Assembly: GCA_025963635.1 (NCBI GenBank)
Contig: JAOQAK010000080.1
Location: forward strand, 203,163 to 267,162
Source of the DNA: Ferruginibacter sp.
Lineage (GTDB): Bacteria > Bacteroidota > Bacteroidia > Chitinophagales > Chitinophagaceae
Length of the DNA: 64,000 nt
Direction: 5' to 3'
Shown: positions 27,248 through 35,689 of the stretch, in pieces
How the letters are laid out: each line of letters starts with the position of its first letter
Position numbering within the stretch: position 1 is the first letter of the stretch
Notes under the pieces: generated by a model
Database searches by the model: none
What the model was told of the DNA's origin: nothing
The model's input: the letters and a program-made list of their open reading frames with translations, nothing else
Made by a program: the position numbers and the translations under genes

Positions 27248-28327
27248 ATGAGCTTTTTTACAAAGGATAAAAAAACTGCTTTCGAAGCAAAAGAGGCGGC
27301 ACAATGGATCGCATTTGGACCGGTAATTTTCCAGGCGGCAAGGGTATTAAGGAATTCCGGAATCTTATCCGTTATTGAAGAAAGCGGCAGTGAAGGGATA
27401 TTGTTGGCGGAAATTGTTGAAAAAGTGAAACTCCCTTTATATGGAGTAAGGGTTTTACTGGAATCCGGTTTAAGCACCGGGCTTGTGTTGGTAAATGATC
27501 ACAAATATACTTTAGCAAAAACCGGTCATTTTATTTTGAATGATCCGCTCACTAAAACCAATATGGATTTTGTTCATGATGTATGTTATAAGGGCCTTTT
27601 TGCGTTGGACAAGAGCATAGAAAACGGCAGGGCAGAAGGACTAAAAGAATTTGGCGAATGGCATACGATTTATGAGGGTCTTTCGCAATTGCCGCCGCAT
27701 GTGCAAAAAAGCTGGTTCGCTTTTGACCATTTTTTTTCGGACGATGCTTTTATGAAAGTATTACCAAAAGTGTACAATAACGGTGTCAAAAAGCTGCTTG
27801 ACATTGGTGGCAATACGGGTAAATGGGCCATCGCATCTACAAAGTATTCCCCTGAAATAGAGATCACTATTATGGATTTGCCCGGACAGTTAAACGTGGC
27901 CAAATCCAAGGTTGAAAAATTGGGACTGGAGACCAGGATTTCCTTTTTGCCGGTCAATATCCTGGACCAAAACGAAAAATTTCCGAAAGGGTTTGATGCC
28001 ATCTGGATGAGCCAGTTTTTAGATTGCTTTTCTGAAGATGAAATTGTTTCGATTTTAAAAAGATGTTACGATGCGTTGGATGATAACGGAACGGTAATTA
28101 TCCTGGAACCCTTCTGGGATCTGCAGCGTTTCGAGATCGCTGCGTTTTGCCTGCAACAAACCTCGCTGTATTTTACAGCCCTCGCAAATGGCACCAGCCA
28201 GATGTATAGTGCTGAAACTTTTTTATCTTGTATTGAAACGGCGGGTTTTGAGGTGGTTGAACAGGTAGATAATATTGGGTTGAGCCAAAGTTTGTTGAAA
28301 TGCAGGAAGAAAAAGGTTGAAGGTTGA
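27248..28327 (+). CDS. SAM-dependent O-methyltransferase (winged helix plus Rossmann)
   Basis: The product has 359 residues from ATG 27248; a TTG one codon upstream is also open. The N-terminal third is a winged-helix dimerisation domain. The Rossmann fold carries motif I DIGGNTGKW at about residues 184-192 and motif II IMDLPGQL, as in the small-molecule O-methyltransferases. In flexirubin-type loci these methylate the aromatic ring hydroxyl or neighbouring groups; here that is inferred. The last codons (VEG, TGA) come from a GTTGAAGG repeat. Confidence 0.85.
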   Translation: MSFFTKDKKTAFEAKEAAQWIAFGPVIFQAARVLRNSGILSVIEESGSEGILLAEIVEKVKLPLYGVRVLLESGLSTGLVLVNDHKYTLAKTGHFILNDPLTKTNMDFVHDVCYKGLFALDKSIENGRAEGLKEFGEWHTIYEGLSQLPPHVQKSWFAFDHFFSDDAFMKVLPKVYNNGVKKLLDIGGNTGKWAIASTKYSPEIEITIMDLPGQLNVAKSKVEKLGLETRISFLPVNILDQNEKFPKGFDAIWMSQFLDCFSEDEIVSILKRCYDALDDNGTVIILEPFWDLQRFEIAAFCLQQTSLYFTALANGTSQMYSAETFLSCIETAGFEVVEQVDNIGLSQSLLKCRKKKVEG

Positions 28328-28354
28328 AGGTTGGTGGTTGGTGGTTGGGCGTTG
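28313..28354. repeat. GGTTGAAGG/GTTGGTG simple repeats
   Basis: Imperfect copies of GGTTGAAGG and GGTTGGTG. The first units contain the methyltransferase stop codon. Confidence 0.7.
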
Positions 28355-28369
28355 ATAGTACGCCTGTAG

Positions 28370-28389
28370 AGCCACGCTGCGGCGTGGCT
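28370..28389. repeat. Small palindrome, AGCCACGC-TGCG-GCGTGGCT
   Basis: A perfect 8-bp stem with a 4-base loop, preceded by GTAG. Such GTAGAG-headed palindromes are common REP-like elements in Bacteroidota; this identification is from memory, not a search. Confidence 0.65.
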
Positions 28390-28456
28390 TACTCAGATCC
28401 CAAACATCCGAAAAACCTTCAATTTCCCCGTAATCATAGATCCACAATGGTATGTC

Positions 28457-28482
28457 GTACAAGGGAGTGACACAACGATGTT
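28457..28482. repeat. Copy 1 of a dispersed 26-base repeat (gggagtgacacaacgatgtt)
   Basis: It matches copy 2 at 62995-63019 with one mismatch over the 26 bases. Confidence 0.75.
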
Positions 28483-28661
28483 CAGCAAGGAAACACAGCT
28501 AGTAGAACATAACTAGATCGGTTATTCAGAGGCTTCCATTTTTAGATGGAAAGCCCGCACAAATATTAAACATCTTATTCTGCCTGGAAGGAGCTACCTA
28601 AGCCGTTGTTGCTCTTTCCCCATTGTTTCGGGTAAAAGGAATAAGATTAAACCACAAAAAA

Positions 28662-29915
28662 ATGAACTCAGAAAAAGTAGATGTATTAGTAATCGGAGCC
28701 GGACCGGCGGGTACAGTTGCCGCCTCCATCATCAACAAAGCAGGTTTCAAAGTGAAAATTGTGGAGAAACTAAAATTTCCCCGTTTTGTAATAGGTGAGA
28801 GTTTGTTGCCGCGTTGTATGGAAGCTTTGGAAGAGGCAGGGTTTTTAGACGCAATAAAAGAACGCGGTTTCCAGGAAAAATTTGGGGCAAAATTTGTAAA
28901 GAATGGCAAGATCTGCGACTATCTTTTTGCCGACCAGTTCACTCCCGGTTGGAATTGGACCTGGCAGGTGCCAAGAGCAGAGTTTGATAAAATACTGGCA
29001 GATGAACTGGAGAAAATGGGCGTACCCGTTTGCTATGAAACTACGGTAACGGACATCGAGTTCAATGGCACTGATTCGATCACTACTATTGAAGACAAGG
29101 ACGGTGTTAAAAGCATTGTTGAAGCAAGGTTCCTCGTTGACGGCAGCGGCTATGGCAGGGTGATCCCCCGCCTGTTTAACCTCGACCGGCCCTCAAACCT
29201 GGTTCCCCGGAAAGCCTTATTTGCGCATACCGTCGACAACAAACGTTCTATGGATGATGAGCCCAACCGCATCACCATCATCGTGCATGCTTATGGCGTA
29301 TGGGTTTGGGTGATTCCTTTTTCAAGTGGAATTACCTCGTTGGGTTTTGTGGGTGAACCAACATTTTTTAACAAGCATGAGGGTTCAAATGAAGAACAAC
29401 TGAGGGCATTGATTGCATCAGAACCTTACCTGAGTGAGCGCTTCAAGGATGTAAAGTTCGTTTTTGAACCGCGGGTATTGGAAGCATGGTCGTCCACTAC
29501 GTCCAAATTTTATGGCGAAGGTTATGTGCTTACGGGCAATGTGACTGAATTTCTCGACCCTGTTTTTTCCTCGGGGGTTACACTTGCCACCGTTAGCAGC
29601 CAGTTGGCTGCCAACCTGGTGATCAGAAAACTGAATGGCGAAACCATCGACTGGGAGAAAGAATACACTGAAATTATGATGCAGGGAGTAAACACTTTCC
29701 GCTCTTATGTAATGGCCTGGTATGAAGGAACATTGGATACTATCTTTTTTGCCGACAACCAGGTGCCTGCTATAAAAAGCATGATCTGCTCCGTACTGGC
29801 CGGTTATGTTTGGGATACCACCAATCCTTATGTAAAGGATCATGAAACCGCTCTGCACAAGCTTGCTCATATCATTGGGCTACGGGATTCAATGGCCGAA
29901 AAAACAAATCCATAG
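28662..29915 (+). CDS. FAD-dependent monooxygenase / halogenase-like protein
   Basis: The product has 417 residues from ATG 28662. The FAD site is GAGPAGT near residue 12; GESLLPR at about 46-52 is typical of the flavin halogenase and geranylgeranyl-reductase clan. WVWVIP at about 216-221 resembles the halogenase WxWxIP signature. A lysine in EKFGAKFV aligns with the halogenase catalytic Lys (K79 of PrnA) by eye. It could be a halogenase acting on the aryl head group, or a polyene oxidoreductase. The assignment rests on motif similarity only. Confidence 0.75.
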   Translation: MNSEKVDVLVIGAGPAGTVAASIINKAGFKVKIVEKLKFPRFVIGESLLPRCMEALEEAGFLDAIKERGFQEKFGAKFVKNGKICDYLFADQFTPGWNWTWQVPRAEFDKILADELEKMGVPVCYETTVTDIEFNGTDSITTIEDKDGVKSIVEARFLVDGSGYGRVIPRLFNLDRPSNLVPRKALFAHTVDNKRSMDDEPNRITIIVHAYGVWVWVIPFSSGITSLGFVGEPTFFNKHEGSNEEQLRALIASEPYLSERFKDVKFVFEPRVLEAWSSTTSKFYGEGYVLTGNVTEFLDPVFSSGVTLATVSSQLAANLVIRKLNGETIDWEKEYTEIMMQGVNTFRSYVMAWYEGTLDTIFFADNQVPAIKSMICSVLAGYVWDTTNPYVKDHETALHKLAHIIGLRDSMAEKTNP

Positions 29916-29917
29916 AC

Positions 29918-30571
29918 TTGCCTGCACCAATTTATATTACCGCCAGTACCATAATTAGCAGTAACCGTCTTGTAAAAAACGGGCAAACATTGTATGAATA
30001 CACTGAGTTGGATACAGCCGGGTTTTTAATGACGGCCTACCAGCATTTGGGCGTAAAATACCCGAAGTTTTACAAAATGGATCATCTTAGCAAACTGGGC
30101 TGGCTTGCTGCTGAATTTTTATTAAAAGCCAGTTTTGAGTCAGCAAGATATGCACCGGAGCAAGTTGGCATCATTTTAACCAATGCCAATTCAAGCCTCG
30201 ATGCGGATCTGAAATATTTTGAATCCGCACGGGAATTTGCAAGTCCTGCCTTGTTTGTATACACGCTACCCAATATCGTAATCGGTGAAATTTGCATTAA
30301 ACATAATTTCAAAGGAGAGAATGCTTTTTTTATATTTGAAGAATTCGATGCCGGCTTTATACAGAAATATGTGAGCGGGCTGATGAATAGCAATATCTTG
30401 CAGGCTTGTATTTGTGGATGGGTTGAATGCATTGGGGAAGAATATAAGGCAGTATTGTTTTTTATTGAAAAAGGGGCGGAGAATGAACCTTCCGCTGCCG
30501 TTAATGATGTTGCGGACGATCTTTTTACAACGGATAATTTAAATAAAATATATCATTCAGACAATGGATAA
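29918..30571 (+). CDS. Half-size ketosynthase-like protein (lacks catalytic Cys)
   Basis: The product has 217 residues from TTG 29918, two bases after the flavoprotein stop; no in-frame ATG gives a reasonable start. It resembles the N-terminal half of a ketosynthase: EQVGIILTNANSSLDADLKYFE and LFVYTLPNIVIGEICIKH. Where an active enzyme has SNACISG, this has FIFEEFDAGF, so the Cys is absent, and the His-bearing C-terminal half is missing. Such proteins occur in flexirubin loci. Role is unknown; a scaffold or chain-length partner is likely. Confidence 0.65.
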   Translation: MPAPIYITASTIISSNRLVKNGQTLYEYTELDTAGFLMTAYQHLGVKYPKFYKMDHLSKLGWLAAEFLLKASFESARYAPEQVGIILTNANSSLDADLKYFESAREFASPALFVYTLPNIVIGEICIKHNFKGENAFFIFEEFDAGFIQKYVSGLMNSNILQACICGWVECIGEEYKAVLFFIEKGAENEPSAAVNDVADDLFTTDNLNKIYHSDNG

Positions 30572-30827
30572 ATTAATACAGGATTTGAAGGTGCAGATCA
30601 TTGCCCAGTTGAATTTGCAGGATGTGAAGCCGGAGGACATCGGCGATGATCAGCCACTGTTTGTGGAAGGTTTGGGATTGGATTCAATTGACGCCCTGGA
30701 ACTGATCGTTTTATTACAACAACAATACAAGATCAAGCTTTCCAATGCCGAGGATGGGCCCAAGGTATTTCGTTCGGTAAGAACCATTGCTGAATACATC
30801 CGGGAACACCAGCCTCAAAATACTTAA
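30564..30827 (+). CDS. Acyl carrier protein
   Basis: The product has 87 residues with the carrier Ser S41 in GLGLDSIDALEL. It overlaps the upstream gene by eight bases and precedes a ketosynthase by three, so translational coupling is likely. It is the second ACP of the locus, and more divergent than the first. Confidence 0.88.
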   Translation: MDKLIQDLKVQIIAQLNLQDVKPEDIGDDQPLFVEGLGLDSIDALELIVLLQQQYKIKLSNAEDGPKVFRSVRTIAEYIREHQPQNT

Positions 30828-30829
30828 CA

Positions 30830-32029
30830 ATGAATGCTCCTGTTTTTATTGCGGGTATGGGCGCTATTTCGGCAATCGGGAACAATCTATCCGAATGCCT
30901 GAATGCGCTTGAAAATCAACAGGCGGGGATGGGAGAGATGGCATACCTGCATTCTGTTCACAGCAAAACCTTGCCTGTGGCAGAAGTAAAGCTTAGCAAC
31001 GATGCCCTTTCAGAGCAATTAGGTTTATCCAAAATAATTAGTCGCACTGCAATGCTGAGTATGGTGGCTGCAAAAGAAGCGCTCGAAAATGCGGCGATTG
31101 CGGCTTTGTCGAATTTTCGCACTGGGTTTATTTCTGCCAATACAGTTGGCGGCATGGATAGAACGGAGCAATTCTTCAACGCGTTTTTACCAGATCACAA
31201 AAAAGGCAAACTGCGGGACGTGGTTCACCACGAGTGTGGTTATATATCTGAACTGGCTGCAGATTACCTGGGCATCCGCGATTATGTTACTACCATCAGT
31301 ACGGCCTGCTCATCCTCAGCTAACTCAGTTTTTTATGGCGCAAGACTGATCCGGAACAATATTCTTGATGTAGTGGTTGCTGGTGGCACGGATGCACTGA
31401 CAAAGTTTACCCTCAACGGTTTTAATACGCTGATGATCCTTGACCAGGATCCCTGCAAACCTTTCGATGAAAACCGGAAAGGATTGAACCTTGGCGAAGG
31501 CGCGGGATATGTGGTGATGGTATCTGAAAAGGTGGCGGCTGTGCTAAAAAAAGCTCCCTTTTGCAAGTTAAGCGGGTATTGCAATGCAAATGATGCCTAC
31601 CATCAAACGGCTTCTTCACCGGATGGAACAGGATCTTACCTGGCGATGAAAGGCGCATTGGACCGAGCCGGGCTTCTTCCCGAAGCAATCGACTATATCA
31701 ACCTCCATGGCACCGGCACACAAAACAACGACATCGCGGAAGGCACTGCCATAAAGCGTTTATTTGGACCAGTATATCCTAAAATGAGTTCTACCAAATC
31801 TTTTACCGGCCATACATTGGGCGCCAGTGGGGGATTGGAAGCAGTATTTTCAGTACTCGCTTTAAGAGAAAATATTATCTATCCCAACCTGCGTTTGCAA
31901 ACTCCCATGAAAGAACTTCCCTTTGTGCCGGAAACTTTGTTGCTAAAAGACGTCTCGGTTAAAAATGTGCTCTCCAATTCCTTCGGCTTTGGCGGAAATT
32001 GTTCATCCCTGATCTTTTCAAAAATATAA
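30830..32029 (+). CDS. Beta-ketoacyl-ACP synthase (KS-alpha like)
   Basis: This 399-residue ketosynthase has the triad C160 (STACSSSAN), H293 (NLHGTGT) and H328 (SFTGHTLGASG). It is followed one base after its stop by a chain-length-factor-like protein, so the two probably form a KS/CLF heterodimer, as known in aryl-polyene synthesis. Confidence 0.9.
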   Translation: MNAPVFIAGMGAISAIGNNLSECLNALENQQAGMGEMAYLHSVHSKTLPVAEVKLSNDALSEQLGLSKIISRTAMLSMVAAKEALENAAIAALSNFRTGFISANTVGGMDRTEQFFNAFLPDHKKGKLRDVVHHECGYISELAADYLGIRDYVTTISTACSSSANSVFYGARLIRNNILDVVVAGGTDALTKFTLNGFNTLMILDQDPCKPFDENRKGLNLGEGAGYVVMVSEKVAAVLKKAPFCKLSGYCNANDAYHQTASSPDGTGSYLAMKGALDRAGLLPEAIDYINLHGTGTQNNDIAEGTAIKRLFGPVYPKMSSTKSFTGHTLGASGGLEAVFSVLALRENIIYPNLRLQTPMKELPFVPETLLLKDVSVKNVLSNSFGFGGNCSSLIFSKI

Positions 32030-32030
32030 G

Positions 32031-33095
32031 ATGAAGCTGTATATACGGGCAACAGGCAATATTTCACCGCAAAAAACATTCGGGCACCCTGGTTTGCTGG
32101 CGGAAATAGTTGAACACAGTGGTAACCGCTTGTATTGTGTGGAACCGGATTACAAGGCATTTATCGATGTGAAGCAGATAAGAAGGATGAGCCGTATTAT
32201 TAAAATGGGTGTTGCTGCTGCAATGGAATGCCTGCAAGAGGCTGGAGTGGAAGTTCCCGATGCGATTGTTACCGGCACCGCATACGGATGCCTTGAAGAT
32301 ACCGGTATCTTCTTATCCAAAATGGTGGAGCAGCAGGAAGAACTGCTTGCACCTACCGCGTTTATACAATCTACTCATAATACGGTGGGTGCACAAATTG
32401 CACTGATGCTGCATTGTAATGGTTACAACAATGTGTTTGTGCATAGGGGATTTTCTTTTGAAAGCGCCTTATTGGATGCTATGTTATTGCTGAAAGAGGG
32501 TGAAGCAGCCAACGTGTTGGTAGGTGGATTGGATGAAACCACCGATACCAGTCATGCTATTTTATCCCGCTTTGGGCTGTACAAAAAAGAGCCGGTATCT
32601 AATCTTAACCTATTAGCGCAATCAACCAAAGGCACCATTGCGGGCGAAGGTGCGGCCTTTTTTTTACTTGCCAGTCAGCCGACCGCAAACGACTTTGCTG
32701 TGCTCGAGGCATTGACTACCTTTTACAAGCCTGCCAATATACAGGAAACAGAACAACATATTGCATCATTCTTATCTGGACAGTCCATTGTGTCTTCGGA
32801 AATTGATTTGCTTATTACCGGCAGAAATGGAGATATGGAAGAGGATAAAGTATACAGCAAACTTGAGCAATCTGTATTTGATAAAGTACCAACTGTAAAT
32901 TATAAACCTCTTTGTGGCGAATACCCTACTTCATCAGCTTTTGCGCTTTGGCTGGCGTCCAATATTATCCAATCAGGCAGCTTGCCGCCATCGCTTGAAC
33001 ATACCGGCAATGTTCCCGGGAAGATAAAAAGAATATTGATCTACAATCATTTCCAAAATACACATCATTCCTTACTATTGATCTCGGCATGTTAA
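32031..33095 (+). CDS. Chain-length-factor-like ketosynthase (catalytic residues lost)
   Basis: This 354-residue protein has the ketosynthase fold (LVGGLDETTD, TIAGEGAAFFLL) but has lost the whole triad. The Cys position is F141 in HRGFSFES, and the two His positions read TGRNGD and LCGEYP. This is the pattern of chain-length factors that pair with an active ketosynthase. It follows such an enzyme directly. It probably sets polyene length; this is inferred from the KS/CLF model. Confidence 0.8.
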   Translation: MKLYIRATGNISPQKTFGHPGLLAEIVEHSGNRLYCVEPDYKAFIDVKQIRRMSRIIKMGVAAAMECLQEAGVEVPDAIVTGTAYGCLEDTGIFLSKMVEQQEELLAPTAFIQSTHNTVGAQIALMLHCNGYNNVFVHRGFSFESALLDAMLLLKEGEAANVLVGGLDETTDTSHAILSRFGLYKKEPVSNLNLLAQSTKGTIAGEGAAFFLLASQPTANDFAVLEALTTFYKPANIQETEQHIASFLSGQSIVSSEIDLLITGRNGDMEEDKVYSKLEQSVFDKVPTVNYKPLCGEYPTSSAFALWLASNIIQSGSLPPSLEHTGNVPGKIKRILIYNHFQNTHHSLLLISAC

Positions 33096-33862
33096 CTTTC
33101 AGGAATACGAATATCGTTTTCATTTTACTGCTGGTGATTGTTGTATGCATTAATATATTCGTGGATCTTCCGTTTATCATTTATCCTTCAATGGTATTCA
33201 TCTATTCTGGCATTGTTTTTTATGGATGTTATTTTGTTGAGTCCGGTTTTTTTTTACCGATGATCTGCTTTGCCAATACCGACAAAAAAGAAATTGCAAT
33301 TAGTTTTGATGATGGCCCCGCAAATCAATACACGGCGGAAGTTTTGCAGGTACTGAATGAGCAGGGGGTAAAGGCTGCTTTCTTTTGCATTGGCAAACGA
33401 ATCAGGGGAAATGAAAATTTATTTCAGCAGATTCACCAGGATGGTCATCTTATTGGTAACCACAGTTATTCTCATCATAGCTGGTTTGATCTTTTTTCGG
33501 CCAAAAAGATGCTGAAAGATTTGACAATGATGGATCATGAAATGGAAAGGGTAATAGGGGTGCAACCGAAATTGTTTCGTCCGCCATATGGCGTTATCAA
33601 TCCGAATTTGAAAAAAGCAATTATTGATGGTGGATACACCCCGGTGGGATGGAGTGTACGTTCAATGGATACGGTAATAAAGGATGAAAAATATTTATTG
33701 GATAAGATCAGTAAATCAATAAAACCCGGCGCTGTTTTTCTGTTTCATGATACCAGCAAAACCACCCTGGCTGTTTTGGCCGCGTTTATACAAAAGGTTA
33801 AAGACAGCGGCTACGAGATTGTACGATTGGATAAAATGTTACATTTGAAACCTTATGCGTAA
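33089..33862 (+). CDS. Membrane-anchored NodB-type polysaccharide deacetylase
   Basis: This 257-residue protein has two N-terminal hydrophobic segments (about 8-28 and 30-55). The NodB domain follows: AISFDDGPA, HSYSHHSWF (metal His pair), FRPPYG, and LFHDTSKT. Enzymes of this fold remove N-acetyl groups from polysaccharides. Genes of this type recur in flexirubin and aryl-polyene loci, where their substrate is unknown. It overlaps the upstream gene by seven bases. Confidence 0.82.
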   Translation: MLTFRNTNIVFILLLVIVVCINIFVDLPFIIYPSMVFIYSGIVFYGCYFVESGFFLPMICFANTDKKEIAISFDDGPANQYTAEVLQVLNEQGVKAAFFCIGKRIRGNENLFQQIHQDGHLIGNHSYSHHSWFDLFSAKKMLKDLTMMDHEMERVIGVQPKLFRPPYGVINPNLKKAIIDGGYTPVGWSVRSMDTVIKDEKYLLDKISKSIKPGAVFLFHDTSKTTLAVLAAFIQKVKDSGYEIVRLDKMLHLKPYA

Positions 33863-34493
33863 AGTATTTTTTATTATCCTGGCCCTCTTTTTTATAGTAA
33901 ATGCTTCCTATGCCCAGTATGCCGGCTATAGCCCGGTAACGGATATTGCCAGGTTTACGACCGAGTTCTCAGCCGCCACACAGAAAACACAAACCATTAA
34001 GAGCAATTTTGTGCAGGAAAAAAATCTGAGTATGCTCACTGAAAAAATTGTTTCAAAGGGGAAATTCTGGTTTAAAAGGAATAACCTGGTACGTATGGAA
34101 TACAATCAACCCTTCCAGTACCTGATGATCATTAATAAGGATAAGGTGTTTGTTAAAGATGGGCAAAAAGAAAACAAAGTTTCGGCGAGATCCAATAAAT
34201 TGTTTCAGCAGGTAAATAAGATAATGGTCGATTGTATGCAGGGTTCGATGCTAAGCAATGCAGATTTTAAAACAAAGGTATTTGAAAGCAAAACCGGTTA
34301 CCTTGTTGAATTGGTACCTGTTGTAAAAGGATTGAAGGAACTGTTTAAAAATATAAACGTGGTGGTCGATAAAAAGGATTATTCAGCCAACAGTATCGAG
34401 ATGCAGGAAGTTGGCGGAGACTATACTATCATTCGTTTTGCAAACAAAGAACTGAACACAAATATTCAAGATGCGTTGTTTACTATTCAGTAG
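33855..34493 (+). CDS. LolA-like outer-membrane lipoprotein carrier
   Basis: This 212-residue protein has a signal peptide ending at NASYAQ and the LolA-type sheet (TIKSNFVQEKNLSML, GKFWFKRNNLVRMEYNQP, VVDKKDYSANSIEM). LolA carries lipids or lipoproteins across the periplasm. A copy inside an aryl-polyene locus is known and probably moves the polyene lipid. It overlaps both neighbours, so it is translationally coupled. Confidence 0.82.
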   Translation: MRKVFFIILALFFIVNASYAQYAGYSPVTDIARFTTEFSAATQKTQTIKSNFVQEKNLSMLTEKIVSKGKFWFKRNNLVRMEYNQPFQYLMIINKDKVFVKDGQKENKVSARSNKLFQQVNKIMVDCMQGSMLSNADFKTKVFESKTGYLVELVPVVKGLKELFKNINVVVDKKDYSANSIEMQEVGGDYTIIRFANKELNTNIQDALFTIQ

Positions 34494-35088
34494 TTGCCTG
34501 CTGCTGATGCTTGGGTGTACATCCGCATACAAACATCTTCAGTCCACAACTGGTGATGCTGCTGTCTTACAACAATTTAAACCCACATTTTCAGTTGCAT
34601 TGTACAAAGCAGGAGTGGATGTGATGGGCAATCATTTGAGCGGCCTGCTGATGATAAAAAGGATGCCCGACAGCAGTGTACGCATGGTATTTTCAAACGA
34701 AATCGGGTTTAAGTTTTTCGATTTTCAATTTTCAAAAGATAGCGGCTTTAAAGTTTTTTCCATCATTCAGCAAATGAATAAGAAGGCTTTGATCAAAACA
34801 CTGCGGAAAGATTTTGAATTGGTAATGATGGAGAACATCAATCCGCAAGATGTGCTTATCCGGAAAAATGAGGGATTGATTTATTATACTTTCCAACGAG
34901 AAAATGGCTATTATCATTACATAACCAATACCGAAGGAACCGAACTTGTGCGACTGGAAAGATCATCCAAAAGAAAACCGGTAATGCAAGCGGTGATGAA
35001 GGATTATGTTAACGGAATACCGGATAGTATTGGCATCACTCATAAAAATTTCAACTTCACCATCGCCTTAAAACGAATACCTAAATAA
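34471..35088 (+). CDS. LolB-like outer-membrane lipoprotein
   Basis: This 205-residue protein has a lipobox (LLLMLGC) and, in its body, a LolB-like curve of strands: FSVALYKAGVDVMG, LLMIKRM, VRMVFSNEIGFKFFDF and a basic C-terminus. It overlaps the LolA-like gene by 23 bases. A LolA/LolB-type pair in the pigment locus suggests delivery and insertion of the polyene in the outer membrane. The link to LolB is by position and layout, not by strong sequence motifs. Confidence 0.65.
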   Translation: MRCLLFSSCLLLMLGCTSAYKHLQSTTGDAAVLQQFKPTFSVALYKAGVDVMGNHLSGLLMIKRMPDSSVRMVFSNEIGFKFFDFQFSKDSGFKVFSIIQQMNKKALIKTLRKDFELVMMENINPQDVLIRKNEGLIYYTFQRENGYYHYITNTEGTELVRLERSSKRKPVMQAVMKDYVNGIPDSIGITHKNFNFTIALKRIPK

Positions 35089-35462
35089 TGTTAGCAGGAG
35101 ATTTTTTTTATATTACCAGTTTGGAGCAGGAGAGTGGCAAGATCAATGCCGTACTGGAAATAAATGATACTCATAGTATATTTGAAGGCCATTTTCCCGG
35201 GCAGCCGGTGGTGCCGGGTGTATGTATGATGCAGATGGTAAAGGAAATACTGGAATCGGCACTAACAATAAAGACAAAACTGGTAAGTGCCGGGCAAATG
35301 AAATTTTTAACGATAATAGATCCCACTGAAAATAATAGCATCCATGCTACCATAAAATATACTGTGGAGGAAGATGGAAAGATCAAGTTGGGTGCTTCGC
35401 TTGTGGATGATACGGTCGTTTACTTTAAGATGGATGGGGTTTTAGCCCCCCTGCCCCGCTAG
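35088..35462 (+). CDS. 3-hydroxyacyl-ACP dehydratase (FabZ/FabA-like)
   Basis: This 124-residue hot-dog protein has the FabZ signature FEGHFPGQPVVPGV at about residues 32-45 and probably dehydrates beta-hydroxyacyl-ACP, forming the conjugated double bonds. It starts at the last base of the LolB-like gene stop. Its last residues, GVLAPLPR, are encoded by a C-rich repeat (35447-35474), so its native end was probably altered. Confidence 0.82.
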   Translation: MLAGDFFYITSLEQESGKINAVLEINDTHSIFEGHFPGQPVVPGVCMMQMVKEILESALTIKTKLVSAGQMKFLTIIDPTENNSIHATIKYTVEEDGKIKLGASLVDDTVVYFKMDGVLAPLPR

Positions 35463-35474
35463 CCAGCGGGGGTT
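35447..35474. repeat. CCCCCCTGCCCCGCT hairpin repeat
   Basis: CCCCGCT (35455-35461) pairs with AGCGGGG (35466-35472), with a four-base loop. Its start matches the repeat at 26971, and it encodes the end of the dehydratase gene. Confidence 0.75.
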
Positions 35475-35689
35475 CTAAACCATGCTGATGGTCGGTTCTG
35501 TTGCAGATCATTCACAGCCTAATTTTTTTTCATTAACGGGATAAACGGATGCTTAGCCGCTTGATCCTTAAGCTTGCCCTGATGTTGAACTTAAATAATT
35601 GGTTAACTTAGCAAGAGCAGAGTATCACATATCCTCACATTTTCACATTACCGCTATATTTTCTATAACCACGCTGATAAAATTATTGA

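Larger units (their letters stand above)
28328..28661. other. Gene-free gap packed with three repeat types
   Basis: This 334-base gap holds the end of the GGTTGAAGG repeat, a small palindrome (28370-28389) and a copy of a dispersed 26-base repeat (28457-28482). No coding frame of quality is seen. Confidence 0.6.
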
